DNA of 48,515 bases, from positions 1 through 48,515 of the forward strand of contig CAIIXF020000021.1 of NCBI GenBank assembly GCA_903813345.2, written 5' to 3'. This document shows, one piece after another, positions 1-10,050 of the stretch. How positions within the stretch are numbered: position 1 is the first letter of the stretch; every line of letters begins with the position of its first letter. Origin of the DNA: Owenia fusiformis. Lineage: Eukaryota; Annelida; Polychaeta; Sabellida; Oweniidae. The notes beneath the pieces were generated by a model, which saw only the letters and a program-made list of their open reading frames with translations, was not told the origin of the DNA and did not search any database. Made by a program: the position numbers and the translations under genes.

Positions 1-770
1 ACAAATGGAACAACACTTAAAAAACAACAGATTTGGCAGTATTTTCTTACAAACACTCAGAAATTTTCAAGTCGAAACTTGGAAGGAAGAAAAGAAAGTT
101 AACTTCAAAACAGAAAGCATGTCCCTGACAATAACTATAGAACTACAGAATCTAAGAAGCATGTATTCACAAAACCTGATCTGGAAAGTATTTGTCTGAC
201 AACGCTGTAAGAGTACCACCAATTGAAAAGAATGATTTCAAAATCTTAAACACAGAATACTGAAATCAAAAACTGTTCAAACAGAAAACAACTGAAACGA
301 TTCAAATATCTTAGTAACAACTCAGATATTGATACAACTGAAAACTGTGAAATGTGTCGGACACTGAAGATCCATACTTTCTGAAAATTGTGCAAGAAAT
401 GGAAGATATTTTTAATGATATTCTCCACGTGTTCCACCAGTACTGATTCATAATGAAACATTTCCTACTGCAAACCATAAAATGAACCTAAAAGAATGAG
501 ATCCAACTAAACAATGGCAAAAGAAACAAACTGTTTATGAAAATGTATGTACACAGTCAGAATGTGGAGATATAGTTACAAAGTATGAAGCTTCTCAAAC
601 AGGAGTTACAAGCCAAAAAGTAAACCCAAGAGTAACCATGTGAAAGTTCTGATGATGTAACTGTTTTGAAAAAACTTTCTGCAGGCCAATTGGAAATTTA
701 AATCCCTTGCAAAACTTGAGAAAGTTAAGCTATGCAACATCCATCATCTCAAGTATACATCAAAGAGCAA
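1..770 (+). other. 5' part of the Helentron, no intact frame
   Basis: This stretch lies upstream of the OTU motif of the Helentron. It has a coding-like, A-rich composition on the + strand, but only short open segments (the longest I see is at 5-199), broken by many stops. I recognise no domain. It is probably the decayed N-terminal coding region or 5' leader of the element. The 5' terminus of the element is not recognisable and may lie before the window. Confidence 0.4.
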
Positions 771-1215
771 TGATCCTGTATATAACAATGTTGACATTAC
801 CTTTATGAAGCCAAATATGAATCCTTAAAACATATCACAGGTGATGGAAACTGTCTCTTTAGAGCAATTGCATACGGTATAACAAATGATGAAAATGTCA
901 CACTGCAATTAGACAGAGCATAGTGTGTCACAGAAATGATCAAAGCTGTAAAGATACATTTGTAAAACTAGAGGAATAACTGCAGCAGAGTTGGAAATTC
1001 ATATCAAATCTAAAAATATGAACAGATTTTCTGTTTGGGGAACTGATATTGAAATAGCCACTGCTTGCCATTTATTCAAAAACACAGATACTAACATATG
1101 AAAACACAAAAAGATGGGGCAGTATTTGAAAAGAGTTTACTACAAGGTGTATATACCTTGATCATTCGAGTCAAAATCATTATGATGTTGTCACAGATGT
1201 GATTCATAGGAGAAT
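771..1215 (+). pseudogene. Decayed OTU-type cysteine protease domain of the Helentron
   Basis: The + strand encodes GDGNCLFRA at about 840-866, the classical catalytic Cys block of OTU proteases (Cys codon at 852-854). About 320 bases on it encodes DHSSQNHYDVV, where the His codon at 1178-1180 matches the OTU catalytic His. Both key residues survive, but an in-frame TAG lies at 921-923 and the two blocks are not joined by one open frame, so the domain is dead as it stands. OTU proteases are known in animal Helitrons and Helentrons, where they lie upstream of Rep/helicase as they do here. I infer that it was part of the transposon polyprotein or of an accessory protein. Confidence 0.75.
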
Positions 1216-1289
1216 GCAGACATAAATCCTGTTAAAGAAAATACACCAAAAATACAGATCTTTGATGAAGTCATACAAGGAGAACTATC

Positions 1290-2446
1290 TCAAAATAACT
1301 CTATTTTGATGGATTGGTGGTGGAAAGCAAGTGTTTTGCAAATTCAATGTCATTTTTACTAATGCTTGAAAGTGAACCAATCACAAAATTGATGCTGAAT
1401 TTATCACAGATGTATAGTCCGAGGCATATTCTTATACTAGCATTATATCACAAAATCCAACATCCAACAGGCTACCTTGAAATATTTGACATTCCAGAAA
1501 CCTCAGTTTTAACAACAAAACTTATATACAAATCAAGACAACTACAGGGCTACTTAGAATATTGGAATTACAATGAAGAAGATGATGACGGATTAACTCT
1601 ACATGAAGCAATTGAAAAAGTGCTCACAGATTACAACTCATGCCTTATTACATTCCTGAATACAACAATTTGTGTAATGAAGAAAAAGACATGTATTACT
1701 CATTTGATCCTCACAGTAGAGATGATCAAGGAAGAATTGATGTTTTAGGAAATGCAATAGTTCATATTTCAAATTCATTGGAAAGAATGTCATTATTCTT
1801 ATGGAACACTGCTGAGTCTTTAACTGATAGTTTAATAAACAGAACTAATGCTAAGCATGGGTTTTCTGTTGATGGTATTAAGTTTGAAGAATGTACAAGT
1901 TCTCAAATACAAGATCAAAACTCTAAACTATCAACAATATCTAGCAAAATGAAGTGTAGAAATGACCTTGCAAAAAATGAAGTAAAAAACCTTACTAGTA
2001 GTGAACCATTCAACATGTCCTCGAAGTCAGCTCAAGGGAAATCTTGCAAAAGAAAATTGAACTTGGAAAATCTTGCTGCACATCAAAGAAAAGAGTCTGA
2101 AATTATTGAACCACTATCTGACAATCAACAAAATGCTGTTAATTCAATGAGCGTAGAAATCAAACGATCATATGTTGATCTTTGTCAATTAACATGCAAA
2201 TCTGGACAGCTAGGTGCTGGAAAATGTGATGAAGCTTGGATGCCATGTACCAAAAATACTGTGAATGATAAAGAAAACATATTTGACAGTAGCCTGTGTA
2301 CAAAAGATTTCCAAACTGCTATTTTCTCAGATAAAGAAATGGCTAGATTGAGAAAAATGTCCAAGTCAGATCAAAAGAAATACAAGGCTAATATCCTCAC
2401 CAAAAAAAGGTATGCTATTGATGAAAACTTTAAAAGAAAAAATTGA
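1290..2446 (+). pseudogene. Second papain-like protease segment of the Helentron, frameshifted
   Basis: Two overlapping frames (1314-1748, and 1640-2446) seem to be halves of one product. The first holds SKCFANSMSFLL near 1324-1360, which looks like the Cys block of the tegument-type (C76-like) papain fold found in many animal Helitrons. The second holds YYSFDPHSRDDQG at about 1693-1731, which looks like the matching His block. The overlap implies a one-base shift between 1500 and 1650. The remaining 200 residues to 2446 are a polar, lysine- and serine-rich linker with no domain I know; it runs into the peptide repeats. The assignment rests on motif likeness only; the OTU module upstream is more certain. 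Confidence 0.5.
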
Positions 2447-3110
2447 AACATGATACAGAGAAATATGCATCTACACCTGAACTCAAAGATAGAAAGAAAT
2501 ATCTTAGTAAGCATAGATATGAAACTGATGAAGACTTTAAACAAAAGAAGCTTAACCAAAACAAACAAAGATATCAAATTGATGAAGACTTCAAACAAAG
2601 GAAGCTTAACCAAGGTAAAAAATATATCAAAATGATGAAGACTTCAAACAAAGGAAGCTTAACCAAAGCAAACATCAAAGTAAACAAAGATATGAAATTG
2701 ATGAAGATTTTAAACAAAGAAAGGTAAACTTAGGTAAAAGTAAATACAAATGTGATATAGATTTTAAAGCAAAAATGAAGCAACAGAGTAAAGAAAAGTA
2801 TGAATTTGATCAAGACTTTAAAGAAAAAGTGAAACAACAGAGTAAAGAAAAGTATGAATTTGATCAAGACTTTAAAGAAAAGTGAAGCAACAGAGTAAAG
2901 ACAAGTATGAATTTGATCAAGATTTTAAAGAAAAGGTGAAGCAACAGAGTAAAGAAAATACGAATCTGATCAAGACTTCCAACAAAGAGTGAAAAAACAA
3001 AGTAAACAACAGAGCAACAAAATATGACACTGATGAAGCCTTCAAAAAAAGTAAAATTATCCAAGGCAAAGAAAAACACATTACCAAAAAGACTCAACGA
3101 GAAAATATTG
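2395..3110 (+). repeat. Coding tandem repeats, lysine-rich YxxDxDFK peptide units
   Basis: About a dozen diverged units of roughly 45-57 bases, each encoding a peptide of the pattern K-Y-E-x-D-x-D-F-K-x-K-x-K-Q-Q-S-K. Units at 2760-2960 are the most alike (KEKYEFDQDFKEK). Similar repeated charged peptides occur between the protease and Rep parts of many animal Helitron proteins. The reading frame changes several times because of one-base indels, so no single frame spans the array. The peptide is predicted to be helical and strongly basic, which would suit nucleic-acid or protein contact; that is inference. Confidence 0.7.
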
Positions 3111-3910
3111 ATAGAGTAATTCATGACTTTAAACAAACAGTAAATGATGGATTAAACTATATTTGCGTGGTTTGTCACAGATTGTTATTTCAACACCAAG
3201 TGCTAACATACAAGGGAAATGCCTATCCCAAACTATCAAAGGAAGATAAACAAAAGTGTGTTTCAGAAATGTATTTGCATAATAGAGAAATATCCTGCAA
3301 AGAAAATTGTGCACTTTGTAAGTCTCCAATGAGTAAATTATGGATATGTCAAAACTGTCATGTACATTTTAAAAAAGGGAAAATTCCACCAATGGCTAAT
3401 AGCAATAATTTGTCATTACCAGCAATTCCACAAGAACTAAAAGATTTAAATATACTTGAACAACATCTGGTATCACTACGTTTACCTTTCATGAAAGTAG
3501 TTCAGTTGCCAAGAGGAGGACAATTTGGTATGAATGGGCCTGTTATATCTGTGTCAAATAATGCTGATGAAACCATTAAAGCTTTACCAAGACCAATGAA
3601 TGATGAGCAGCTTTTGACTGTCAAACTAAAACGTAAACTTGAATATCAAGGGCATTACTTATATAAATCTGTCAGTATTTCAAGAGTAAAAAAGGCATTA
3701 GCATATCTTAAACAAAACAATGAACACTACAAAGATATTGATATAATGGATGATTTTGTGGATTTAATACCTCTAGAAATTTTAAGTGAAGAAGATCAAA
3801 AACAATTTGGAAGAACATCTGAATTAAAACAAACTGATATTGGATATAATGTATGTCAGCGAGAAATTAGCAAAGAGAACAAGGGGAAGATACAAGAAAT
3901 GGTATGGTAG
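3023..3910 (+). CDS. Cysteine-rich DUF6570-like segment of the Helentron protein
   Basis: This frame is open from about 3023 to the TAG at 3908-3910 and has no convincing start of its own; it reads on from the peptide repeats. It carries CVVC, CKENCALC and CQNC clusters (residues in 3160-3360), likely a zinc-binding region, then the typical phrases PPMANSNNLSL, QELKDLNILEQHLVSLRLPF and QLPRGGQFG, which mark the segment found just before the Rep domain in Helitron proteins. It overlaps the next frame by 7 bases in a short ATGGTATGGTA duplication. A one-base slip there probably split one original polyprotein. A real frameshift signal is possible but I see no slippery heptamer. Confidence 0.75.
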   Translation, partial: YDTDEAFKKSKIIQGKEKHITKKTQRENIDRVIHDFKQTVNDGLNYICVVCHRLLFQHQVLTYKGNAYPKLSKEDKQKCVSEMYLHNREISCKENCALCKSPMSKLWICQNCHVHFKKGKIPPMANSNNLSLPAIPQELKDLNILEQHLVSLRLPFMKVVQLPRGGQFGMNGPVISVSNNADETIKALPRPMNDEQLLTVKLKRKLEYQGHYLYKSVSISRVKKALAYLKQNNEHYKDIDIMDDFVDLIPLEILSEEDQKQFGRTSELKQTDIGYNVCQREISKENKGKIQEMVW

Positions 3911-6900
3911 ATATAGTGTCTGACACTTGTTTGCAGCCTGATAATATTGCTCAGCACATTCTTGATACACATCTTGACAAAATATACTGCATAGCACCAG
4001 GAGAAGGAAACAAGCCAATACGTATTCTTGAAGAAAAAAATAATGAAGCTCTTTCATTTCCCACTTTGTTTCCAAATGGTAGAAATTCTAATAATGAAAA
4101 AAGAGAAAAGAAATTGTCAGCAACAAAATATTTTGGCAATAGGTTATTTTCTGCAGACTTAAGATTTGCTAAAAATACTCAGTATATATTTTATGCTCAA
4201 TATCTGACTGAAGTCCAGAATATTCTGTCCAAAGTGAGTGTCAATCTCAGAAAGATAACGGGAAAGTCAAAAAGTGGTGATACAATTACAGCTGAGGATA
4301 TAATTGACAAAGAAAAAAGTGAAATGCTTTGCCGTAAAAATGTTGGTCATCACTATTTACAACCAATTCGTGGAACACCACCATACTGGCAACATGTACA
4401 AAAAGATTTATTTGCTATGATTAGGCAACTTGGTCCACCGACGTGGTTTTGCTCGTTTTCATCAGCAGATATGAAATGGAATGAAGTTATTATCACAATT
4501 CTTAATCAAAACAATGACCCACGATTACCAGAAGAAATATCCAAGACAGAACGTGCTGAATTGATTAGGGATAATCCCGTCACTGTAACTAGAATGTTTG
4601 ATAATAGATGGAAAAGGTTCATGAAGGATGTTATTAAATCTCCAGCACAACCAATTGGTAAAGTGAAAGACATGTTTTATAGAGTTGAATTTCAAATGAG
4701 AGGGTCGCCTCATGTACATTGTTTAATTTGGATTGAAGGTGCTCCCATTTATGGCAAATCAACAAATTCAGAAGTGGAAAAATTCATAGATAAGTATGTT
4801 ACTTGTGAATTGCCTGATGAAACAACTAATCCAGATTTGTGCAAAATAGTAACAGAAGTTCAAACGCATAGCAAAAAGCACTCAAAAAGTTGCAAGAAAA
4901 ATAAAAGAACTACTTGTAGATTTCACTTCCCAAGACTTCCATCTGAGAAAACCTTTATCATTGATGACACAATTCCTGAGGAGTCTACCGAGTGTATACC
5001 AATAAAAGTAGCTGAAGATATCATTCAATCTCTATGGAAATTCTTTCTTGCTGAAGATTATTCTGAAATGACATTAAATGAAATATTTGAAAAAGCTCAC
5101 CCTGGATTAACAATGAAAAAATATGAAAATATTATTAGAATTCTGACAAAAAGTAAAAGAAAAACTATATTTTTGAAAAGAACTGTAAAAGACATGTGGA
5201 TAAATAATTACAATGCAGACCTTTTAAAAGCATGGGAAGCCAATATGGATATACAATTTGTTCTTGATGTATTTTCATGTGTTGTATACATTGTATCATA
5301 TATATCAAAACAGGAACGGGAAATGAGTCAGAACCTAATTGATGCAGAACAAGAAGCTAAAGAACAAAACGCCTCAGCTTCTAGACTCATGAAAATGATT
5401 GGTTACAGATATATGAAGCATAGAGAAGTTAGTGCCCAGGAAGCTGTGTATAGAGCAAGTAATCTTCATCTTAAAGAATGCTCAAGACAAACTGTATTCC
5501 TTCCAGTAGGTAATAATCCCATTAAAATGTCACTACCCATTTCAGTAATTCGCAAACAGAAAGATGATAAGCCAGATAAAATATGGGCAACAAGTATCAT
5601 TGATAGATATTTTGCAAGACCACATAATGCTGAATTTAATGATTTATGTTTGGCAGAATTTGCATCACTCTATAGAGTTGTGACATATAACAATGATGAA
5701 GAGATAGCAGAAGATGAAAGGGAAACATCGAAAAGAATAAAACTAGACTTTGGTTTAGGATTCATACAAAAGCGATCAAAAAGTCCACCAGGTATTATAC
5801 GCTACCCAAAGTTCTCAAAGGACACCAATCCCAATGAATATTATCATAGTATGCTTCAACTCTTCATACCACACAGGAGTGATAAAGAATTACAACCTGT
5901 TGAATATGAAACATTTGAAGGATATTTTAAATGTGGAAAAATTAAACATGGAGGTCAATTATTCAAAGTTTCTGAAATTGTAGAAAAATATAAAAGAATT
6001 TATGATGTTACTGGTGATGAATTAGATGCTGCACAAGACAAATTATCTGATGGAGATTCATATGAGAATGCATGGGCTAATTTAGCTCCAGAGCAAGAAC
6101 TAGAAAGACAAGAGTGTATTTCTGAAAATATAGAATCAATATCTGATGACATCGATGAAACTGATATGCCTGACATTGATTTTAAAACCAAAGACCAGGA
6201 AAAGGGAAAGGTGAATTGTCTAGTTGAATTACAAACAGATACAATACCGACAAGTGAAGCCATGGAAATGATCAGATCTATGAACACAAAACAAAAACAG
6301 ATATTTTACTTGATAAGAAAACAATGCTTAGAACTGTCATGGGGCAATAAAATAAAACCATTATTTGTACATATTTGTGGCAAAGCTGGAACTGGTAAAT
6401 CACACTTAATAAAATGCATTCATTACATTGCTACACATTTACTGCGAAGCCTTTTAAAGAATCCAGATGATCTGAGTGTACTTTTAACTAGCCCAACAGG
6501 TACAAGCGCCTTCCAAATTAATGGTAATACATTGCATTCAGCATTTAGAATAACTTCGAGATATTTGTCTAGAACATATGAGGAACTTGAGGAATCTAAG
6601 ATAGCTCCCTTGAAAATGAGACTTGAATCTCTGAAAAATCTAATAATTGATGAAATATCTATGGTTAGCGTTAGACTATTTAATACAGTACGAGGCAGGC
6701 TTCAGCAAATTAAACCTGGTGACAACCCTGACTTTGGTGATACCTCAGTGTTAGCATTTGGAGATTTTTATCAGTTACCTCCAGTCAAACAGAAAAGTTT
6801 ACTTAAACCTGATGAAACAAATTATAATCCTTGGGAAAAGTTCAAGAAAATAGAGCTGACGCAAATCATGAGACAAAGGGGTGATATGAAATACGCTGAA

Positions 6901-8346
6901 TTTCTTAACAGAATTCGAGTTCTTAAAAAAGGAGAAAAGATATCAGCTGAAGATGATGAATTTATAAGACAAATAATGAAGAAACCGATTCCAGAAGATG
7001 TAATGAGAATATATTCAAAGCACATTCATGTTGATGCATATAATAAGAAGAGAATACTCTCACACGCAAAATCAACAAATGCTAAAATACATAAGATAAA
7101 AGCAATTGACTACAAGAAATTGAAGGGGCAAGAATGGAAAAAAATTGATGAAGAACCTCAACATAGAGCAGATACACTCACTCCTGAATTGCAAATTTGT
7201 ATTGGTACACAAGTTCTTCTTATAAAGAATTTATGTATTGCTGATGGACTTGCTAATGGTGCATTTGGTGTTGTAACTGCAATTGAGTTTAAGAAGGAAT
7301 CAGACAATATGCCAAGTGCTGTATGGGTGAAGTTTGATAATCCTAAAGTAGGTATTAAAACCAGATATAAAAATCAGTCTGAAATTCATCCTGAATCTAT
7401 ACGCATCGAACCATATAATGATGAAGTCAATAGCAAGTTTATGAGACAGCAAATACCTCTTATTCCATCATACGCTTGCACTATACATAAGTTACAAGGA
7501 AAAACATGCGATCAACTAGCAATTTCTTGCAAAAATATGTTCGCAGGTGGCCAAGCATATGTTGCATTCAGTAGGGTTACTTCATCCGATGGACTTTATA
7601 TTATTGATTATGACCCAACATCAATTTACTGTGATGACAAAATGGCAAAAGCTCTAGAGGAAATGCCAAACTTTGACTTACCCAAATATGAAATTGCAAC
7701 TGAAAATGATTTGAGCCTTATCTATCACAATACACAAGGTCTGATTGCTCACATGAAAGATGTTAAGTCCAACAATGATTTGACTTGTTGTGACATTATT
7801 TGTCTCACGGAAACATGGCTCAGAGATGAAATAGGAAGTGAGATTCTTGAAATTGAAACATTTAACTCTCCACATTTAGTCAATAGAAAAGTATCACACC
7901 ATGAAGGTGGTATTGCAATTTATAACAAAAGCATTCTAGGAATTATGCAAACAATTAGCATAACATCACCATTAGACAATGCTATAACTATTGTTAAAGA
8001 TATTGCAATTATAACTATATATAAGTCACCTAAAATGCAGAAAACTAAATTCATTACAGAAATGGAAAAAATTTTACAGCACATTTACAAAAAGCATGAA
8101 AAAATTCTCATCGTAGGTGATTTTAATGAAAATCTATTGGACTCAAAGAAACACTACATTCATGATTTCATGATTCGCAAAGGATACTTATTACTATCAG
8201 ACACAGATATACCAACTACAGAAGGTGGAACATGTATTGATCATGTCTATACCAGTAGAGCATTAATAAATGTAGACATAAGTGTCATGCCTATCTATTA
8301 CAGTTATCATGAAATGATCAAAGTAATTATAAGGAATGTGAAATAA
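3904..8346 (+). CDS. Helentron Rep-helicase-endonuclease polyprotein
   Basis: A 1480-codon open frame. Residues 1-60 hold the FPTLFPNG phrase that opens the Helitron-like N domain. The HUH nuclease has PHVHCLIW with H270 and H272 and a two-tyrosine YIVSYISK motif at Y462/Y466. The Pif1-like helicase has Walker A GKAGTGKS from residue 826, Walker B IIDEIS around D916, GDFYQLPPV from 953, IMRQR at 988-992, a CTIHKLQGK block, and AFSR ending at R1224. From residue 1270 an EEP endonuclease follows, with TETW (E1303), GDFN at 1405-1408 and IDHVYTS. This order (OTU, Rep, helicase, EN) defines the Helentron branch. It would nick, unwind and join DNA in rolling-circle transposition. The last catalytic motif reads SYH (1467-1469) in place of SDH, so the endonuclease may be inactive. 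An AATAAA lies 16 bases after the stop. Confidence 0.95.
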   Translation: MVDIVSDTCLQPDNIAQHILDTHLDKIYCIAPGEGNKPIRILEEKNNEALSFPTLFPNGRNSNNEKREKKLSATKYFGNRLFSADLRFAKNTQYIFYAQYLTEVQNILSKVSVNLRKITGKSKSGDTITAEDIIDKEKSEMLCRKNVGHHYLQPIRGTPPYWQHVQKDLFAMIRQLGPPTWFCSFSSADMKWNEVIITILNQNNDPRLPEEISKTERAELIRDNPVTVTRMFDNRWKRFMKDVIKSPAQPIGKVKDMFYRVEFQMRGSPHVHCLIWIEGAPIYGKSTNSEVEKFIDKYVTCELPDETTNPDLCKIVTEVQTHSKKHSKSCKKNKRTTCRFHFPRLPSEKTFIIDDTIPEESTECIPIKVAEDIIQSLWKFFLAEDYSEMTLNEIFEKAHPGLTMKKYENIIRILTKSKRKTIFLKRTVKDMWINNYNADLLKAWEANMDIQFVLDVFSCVVYIVSYISKQEREMSQNLIDAEQEAKEQNASASRLMKMIGYRYMKHREVSAQEAVYRASNLHLKECSRQTVFLPVGNNPIKMSLPISVIRKQKDDKPDKIWATSIIDRYFARPHNAEFNDLCLAEFASLYRVVTYNNDEEIAEDERETSKRIKLDFGLGFIQKRSKSPPGIIRYPKFSKDTNPNEYYHSMLQLFIPHRSDKELQPVEYETFEGYFKCGKIKHGGQLFKVSEIVEKYKRIYDVTGDELDAAQDKLSDGDSYENAWANLAPEQELERQECISENIESISDDIDETDMPDIDFKTKDQEKGKVNCLVELQTDTIPTSEAMEMIRSMNTKQKQIFYLIRKQCLELSWGNKIKPLFVHICGKAGTGKSHLIKCIHYIATHLLRSLLKNPDDLSVLLTSPTGTSAFQINGNTLHSAFRITSRYLSRTYEELEESKIAPLKMRLESLKNLIIDEISMVSVRLFNTVRGRLQQIKPGDNPDFGDTSVLAFGDFYQLPPVKQKSLLKPDETNYNPWEKFKKIELTQIMRQRGDMKYAEFLNRIRVLKKGEKISAEDDEFIRQIMKKPIPEDVMRIYSKHIHVDAYNKKRILSHAKSTNAKIHKIKAIDYKKLKGQEWKKIDEEPQHRADTLTPELQICIGTQVLLIKNLCIADGLANGAFGVVTAIEFKKESDNMPSAVWVKFDNPKVGIKTRYKNQSEIHPESIRIEPYNDEVNSKFMRQQIPLIPSYACTIHKLQGKTCDQLAISCKNMFAGGQAYVAFSRVTSSDGLYIIDYDPTSIYCDDKMAKALEEMPNFDLPKYEIATENDLSLIYHNTQGLIAHMKDVKSNNDLTCCDIICLTETWLRDEIGSEILEIETFNSPHLVNRKVSHHEGGIAIYNKSILGIMQTISITSPLDNAITIVKDIAIITIYKSPKMQKTKFITEMEKILQHIYKKHEKILIVGDFNENLLDSKKHYIHDFMIRKGYLLLSDTDIPTTEGGTCIDHVYTSRALINVDISVMPIYYSYHEMIKVIIRNVK

Positions 8347-8495
8347 TTACAAGTGTCGTAGAATAAATAAGTACATTATCTTGAAGTATAGCATTAATCA
8401 ATGTAGACATAAGTGTCATACCTATCTATTACAGTTATCATGAAATGATCAGGATAATTATAAGGAATGTGAAATAATAACAAGTGTAGTAGACA
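8259..8495 (+). repeat. Tandem duplication of the 3' end of the endonuclease frame
   Basis: The block starting AGCATTAAT at 8259 recurs at 8390, a period of 131 bases. The second copy still encodes most of the last 25 codons, including the YYSYH phrase, but lies after the stop codon. Both copies have Tyr in place of the SDH Asp, so that change came before the duplication (or the copies have been homogenised). Confidence 0.85.
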
Positions 8496-8561
8496 TTATC
8501 TAAATAAGTATTCAGTTGTAGATTCACTTATATCCACTTAACTAATTGGAGAGTCTTATGG

Positions 8562-8799
8562 TAACAACTTATGAAAAAATAGTGATACTTATGGCAACAA
8601 TGGGGATACTTATGACAACAACAGTGATACTTATGACAACAATGGTGATACTTATGGCAACAACGGTGATACTTATGACAACAACGGTGATACTTATGAC
8701 AACAATGGTGATACTTATGACAACAATGGTGATACTTATGGCAACAACGGTGATACTTATGGCAACAATGGGGATACTTATGACAACAATGGTGATACT
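8562..8799 (+). repeat. 21-bp minisatellite near the Helentron 3' end
   Basis: At least ten copies of a 21-base unit containing GATACTTATGRCAACAAY, best between 8581 and 8790. As 21 is a multiple of three, frames stay open on both strands (97 codons on +, 87 on -), and one + frame would read GDTYDNN repeats. I do not regard these as genes. Short tandem repeats close to the ends are known in Helentrons. The array is interrupted at 8803 by a transposon and resumes at 10593. Confidence 0.9.
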
Positions 8800-8851
8800 A
8801 ATAGAGAGATTTCGCACATACGTAAAATACAACTTATAACGTATACTTATA

Positions 8852-9812
8852 CGAGAGGTGATTCAAAAGTAATGGACAAAATTTTATAGGCACACTAAAT
8901 TTCACCCAATCAGTCTAATTTTTTCACAGTGAATAGATCAATCAATTCTCTACTTTGTGTCGAATTCTCATTTAAATGCATTTGAAATTGTTTCAGCTAT
9001 GCGTAACCATTGTAACAAGGGTAAGCATGGGTGGAATTGTTTTTTTAATGATAATTGAATGTTTTTGTCATTTTTGCTTGATTTCGTTTTAATGACTCAA
9101 TTACCACACATGATATGTCTAACAAGCATGGTAATGCAATTGTCAAGCAAGACTCACATGCCCATGGTCTACATGACCTGTAATAAATAGGTATAAGGGA
9201 GGTTATTATCACAACACTAATGACATTGCTCAATTTTTAAAGTTACTTTCCATGTGTTATACAAAAAATAATCGAAATAAATTGATATTGTCTTGGGCCT
9301 TCCAGATCACTTTAGATCTAAGACTCTCATATCCCCTTCACTAAAGTGTTTGTACCATCGCTCAATGGCTTGCCTTGACAAGGACTTGTCTCTATGTGTC
9401 TCTTTTATTTTCTTGACAACTGCCTGCCTTGTCTCTCCAGTAGCTACCAAATATTCAATAACAACAATAACAATCCTTTGCTTAACTTTGATTTGTTGTA
9501 AAGTAGACATTTCTTGGATGTGTGGAACATTACCATGCTTGTTAGACATATCATGTGTGGTAATTGAGTCATTAAAACGAAATCAAGCAAAAATGACAAA
9601 AACATTCAATTATCATAAAAAAAACAATTCCACCCATGCTTACCCTTGTTACCATGGTTACGCATAGCTGAAACAATTTCAAATGCATTTAAATGAGAAT
9701 TCGACACAAAGTAGAGAATTGATTGATCTATTCACTGTGAAAAAATTAGACTGATTGGGGGAAATTTAGTATGCCTATAAAATTTTGTCCATTACTTTTG
9801 AATCACCCCTCG
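8852..9812. mobile_element. Palindromic mariner-type element with 280-bp arms
   Basis: Arms 8852-9135 and 9529-9812 are near-perfect inverted repeats starting CGAGRGGTGATTCAAAAG and flanked by TA on both sides (8850-8851 and 9813-9814), the target duplication of the Tc1/mariner group. The arms include a transposase start codon and its leader, so the element looks like two inverted copies of a mariner 5' end around a 390-bp centre. It lies inside the AGAGAG element and is non-autonomous. Confidence 0.8.
9307..9549 (-). pseudogene. N-terminal HTH fragment of a mariner-type transposase
   Basis: An 80-codon open frame starting inside the right arm of the palindrome. It ends in a recognisable helix-turn-helix with LSRQAIERWYKHFSEGD, like the DNA-binding domain of IS630/Tc1/mariner transposases, in which a Trp in the recognition helix is followed by a basic stretch. 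About 260 further residues, including the whole DDE catalytic core, are missing. The start codon and first six codons are duplicated in reverse in the left arm (from about 9118). It could at most make a DNA-binding fragment. Confidence 0.6.
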
Positions 9813-9830
9813 TACTTATAAGAAAACGTA

Positions 9831-10050
9831 CAAGGTGTTTCATAATGTGGGCTTTTTGTCAGGAAAGATCTTCTCGGACTGTAATAAATAAAGGTCAAAG
9901 GGATGCCATTTGTACTTTCTTGAATTGTAGCATGTTTAGTTGATCCAGATGTGTTTGTCTAGAATAAAATAGACTCATATATAGTACATACATATAGACC
10001 CATCTCTTCTCAAATTGACTTTTTGGAGATGCTCGTTATGAAACACCCTG
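9831..10050. mobile_element. 220-bp MITE with CARGGTGTTTCATAA ends
   Basis: CAAGGTGTTTCATAATG at 9831 is matched by the reverse of CGTTATGAAACACCCTG ending at 10050, with TA on each side. The ends are of the Tc1/mariner kind. There is no coding capacity. It sits 16 bases from the palindromic element, inside the same AGAGAG element. Confidence 0.75.

Noticed and set aside
3895-3915. Programmed ribosomal frameshift between the two Helentron frames
   Set aside because: I see no slippery heptamer or following structure; a small duplication is a simpler cause.
3951-7875. Minus-strand frames inside the Helentron gene
   Set aside because: They are shadows of the 1480-codon frame, without motifs.
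8562-8799. Possible CRISPR-like array
   Set aside because: The units follow each other directly with no unique spacers, and the surroundings are animal DNA.
8546-8839. Open frames of 97 and 87 codons on opposite strands
   Set aside because: They come from a 21-base tandem repeat without stops; the products are low-complexity and unrelated to anything I know.
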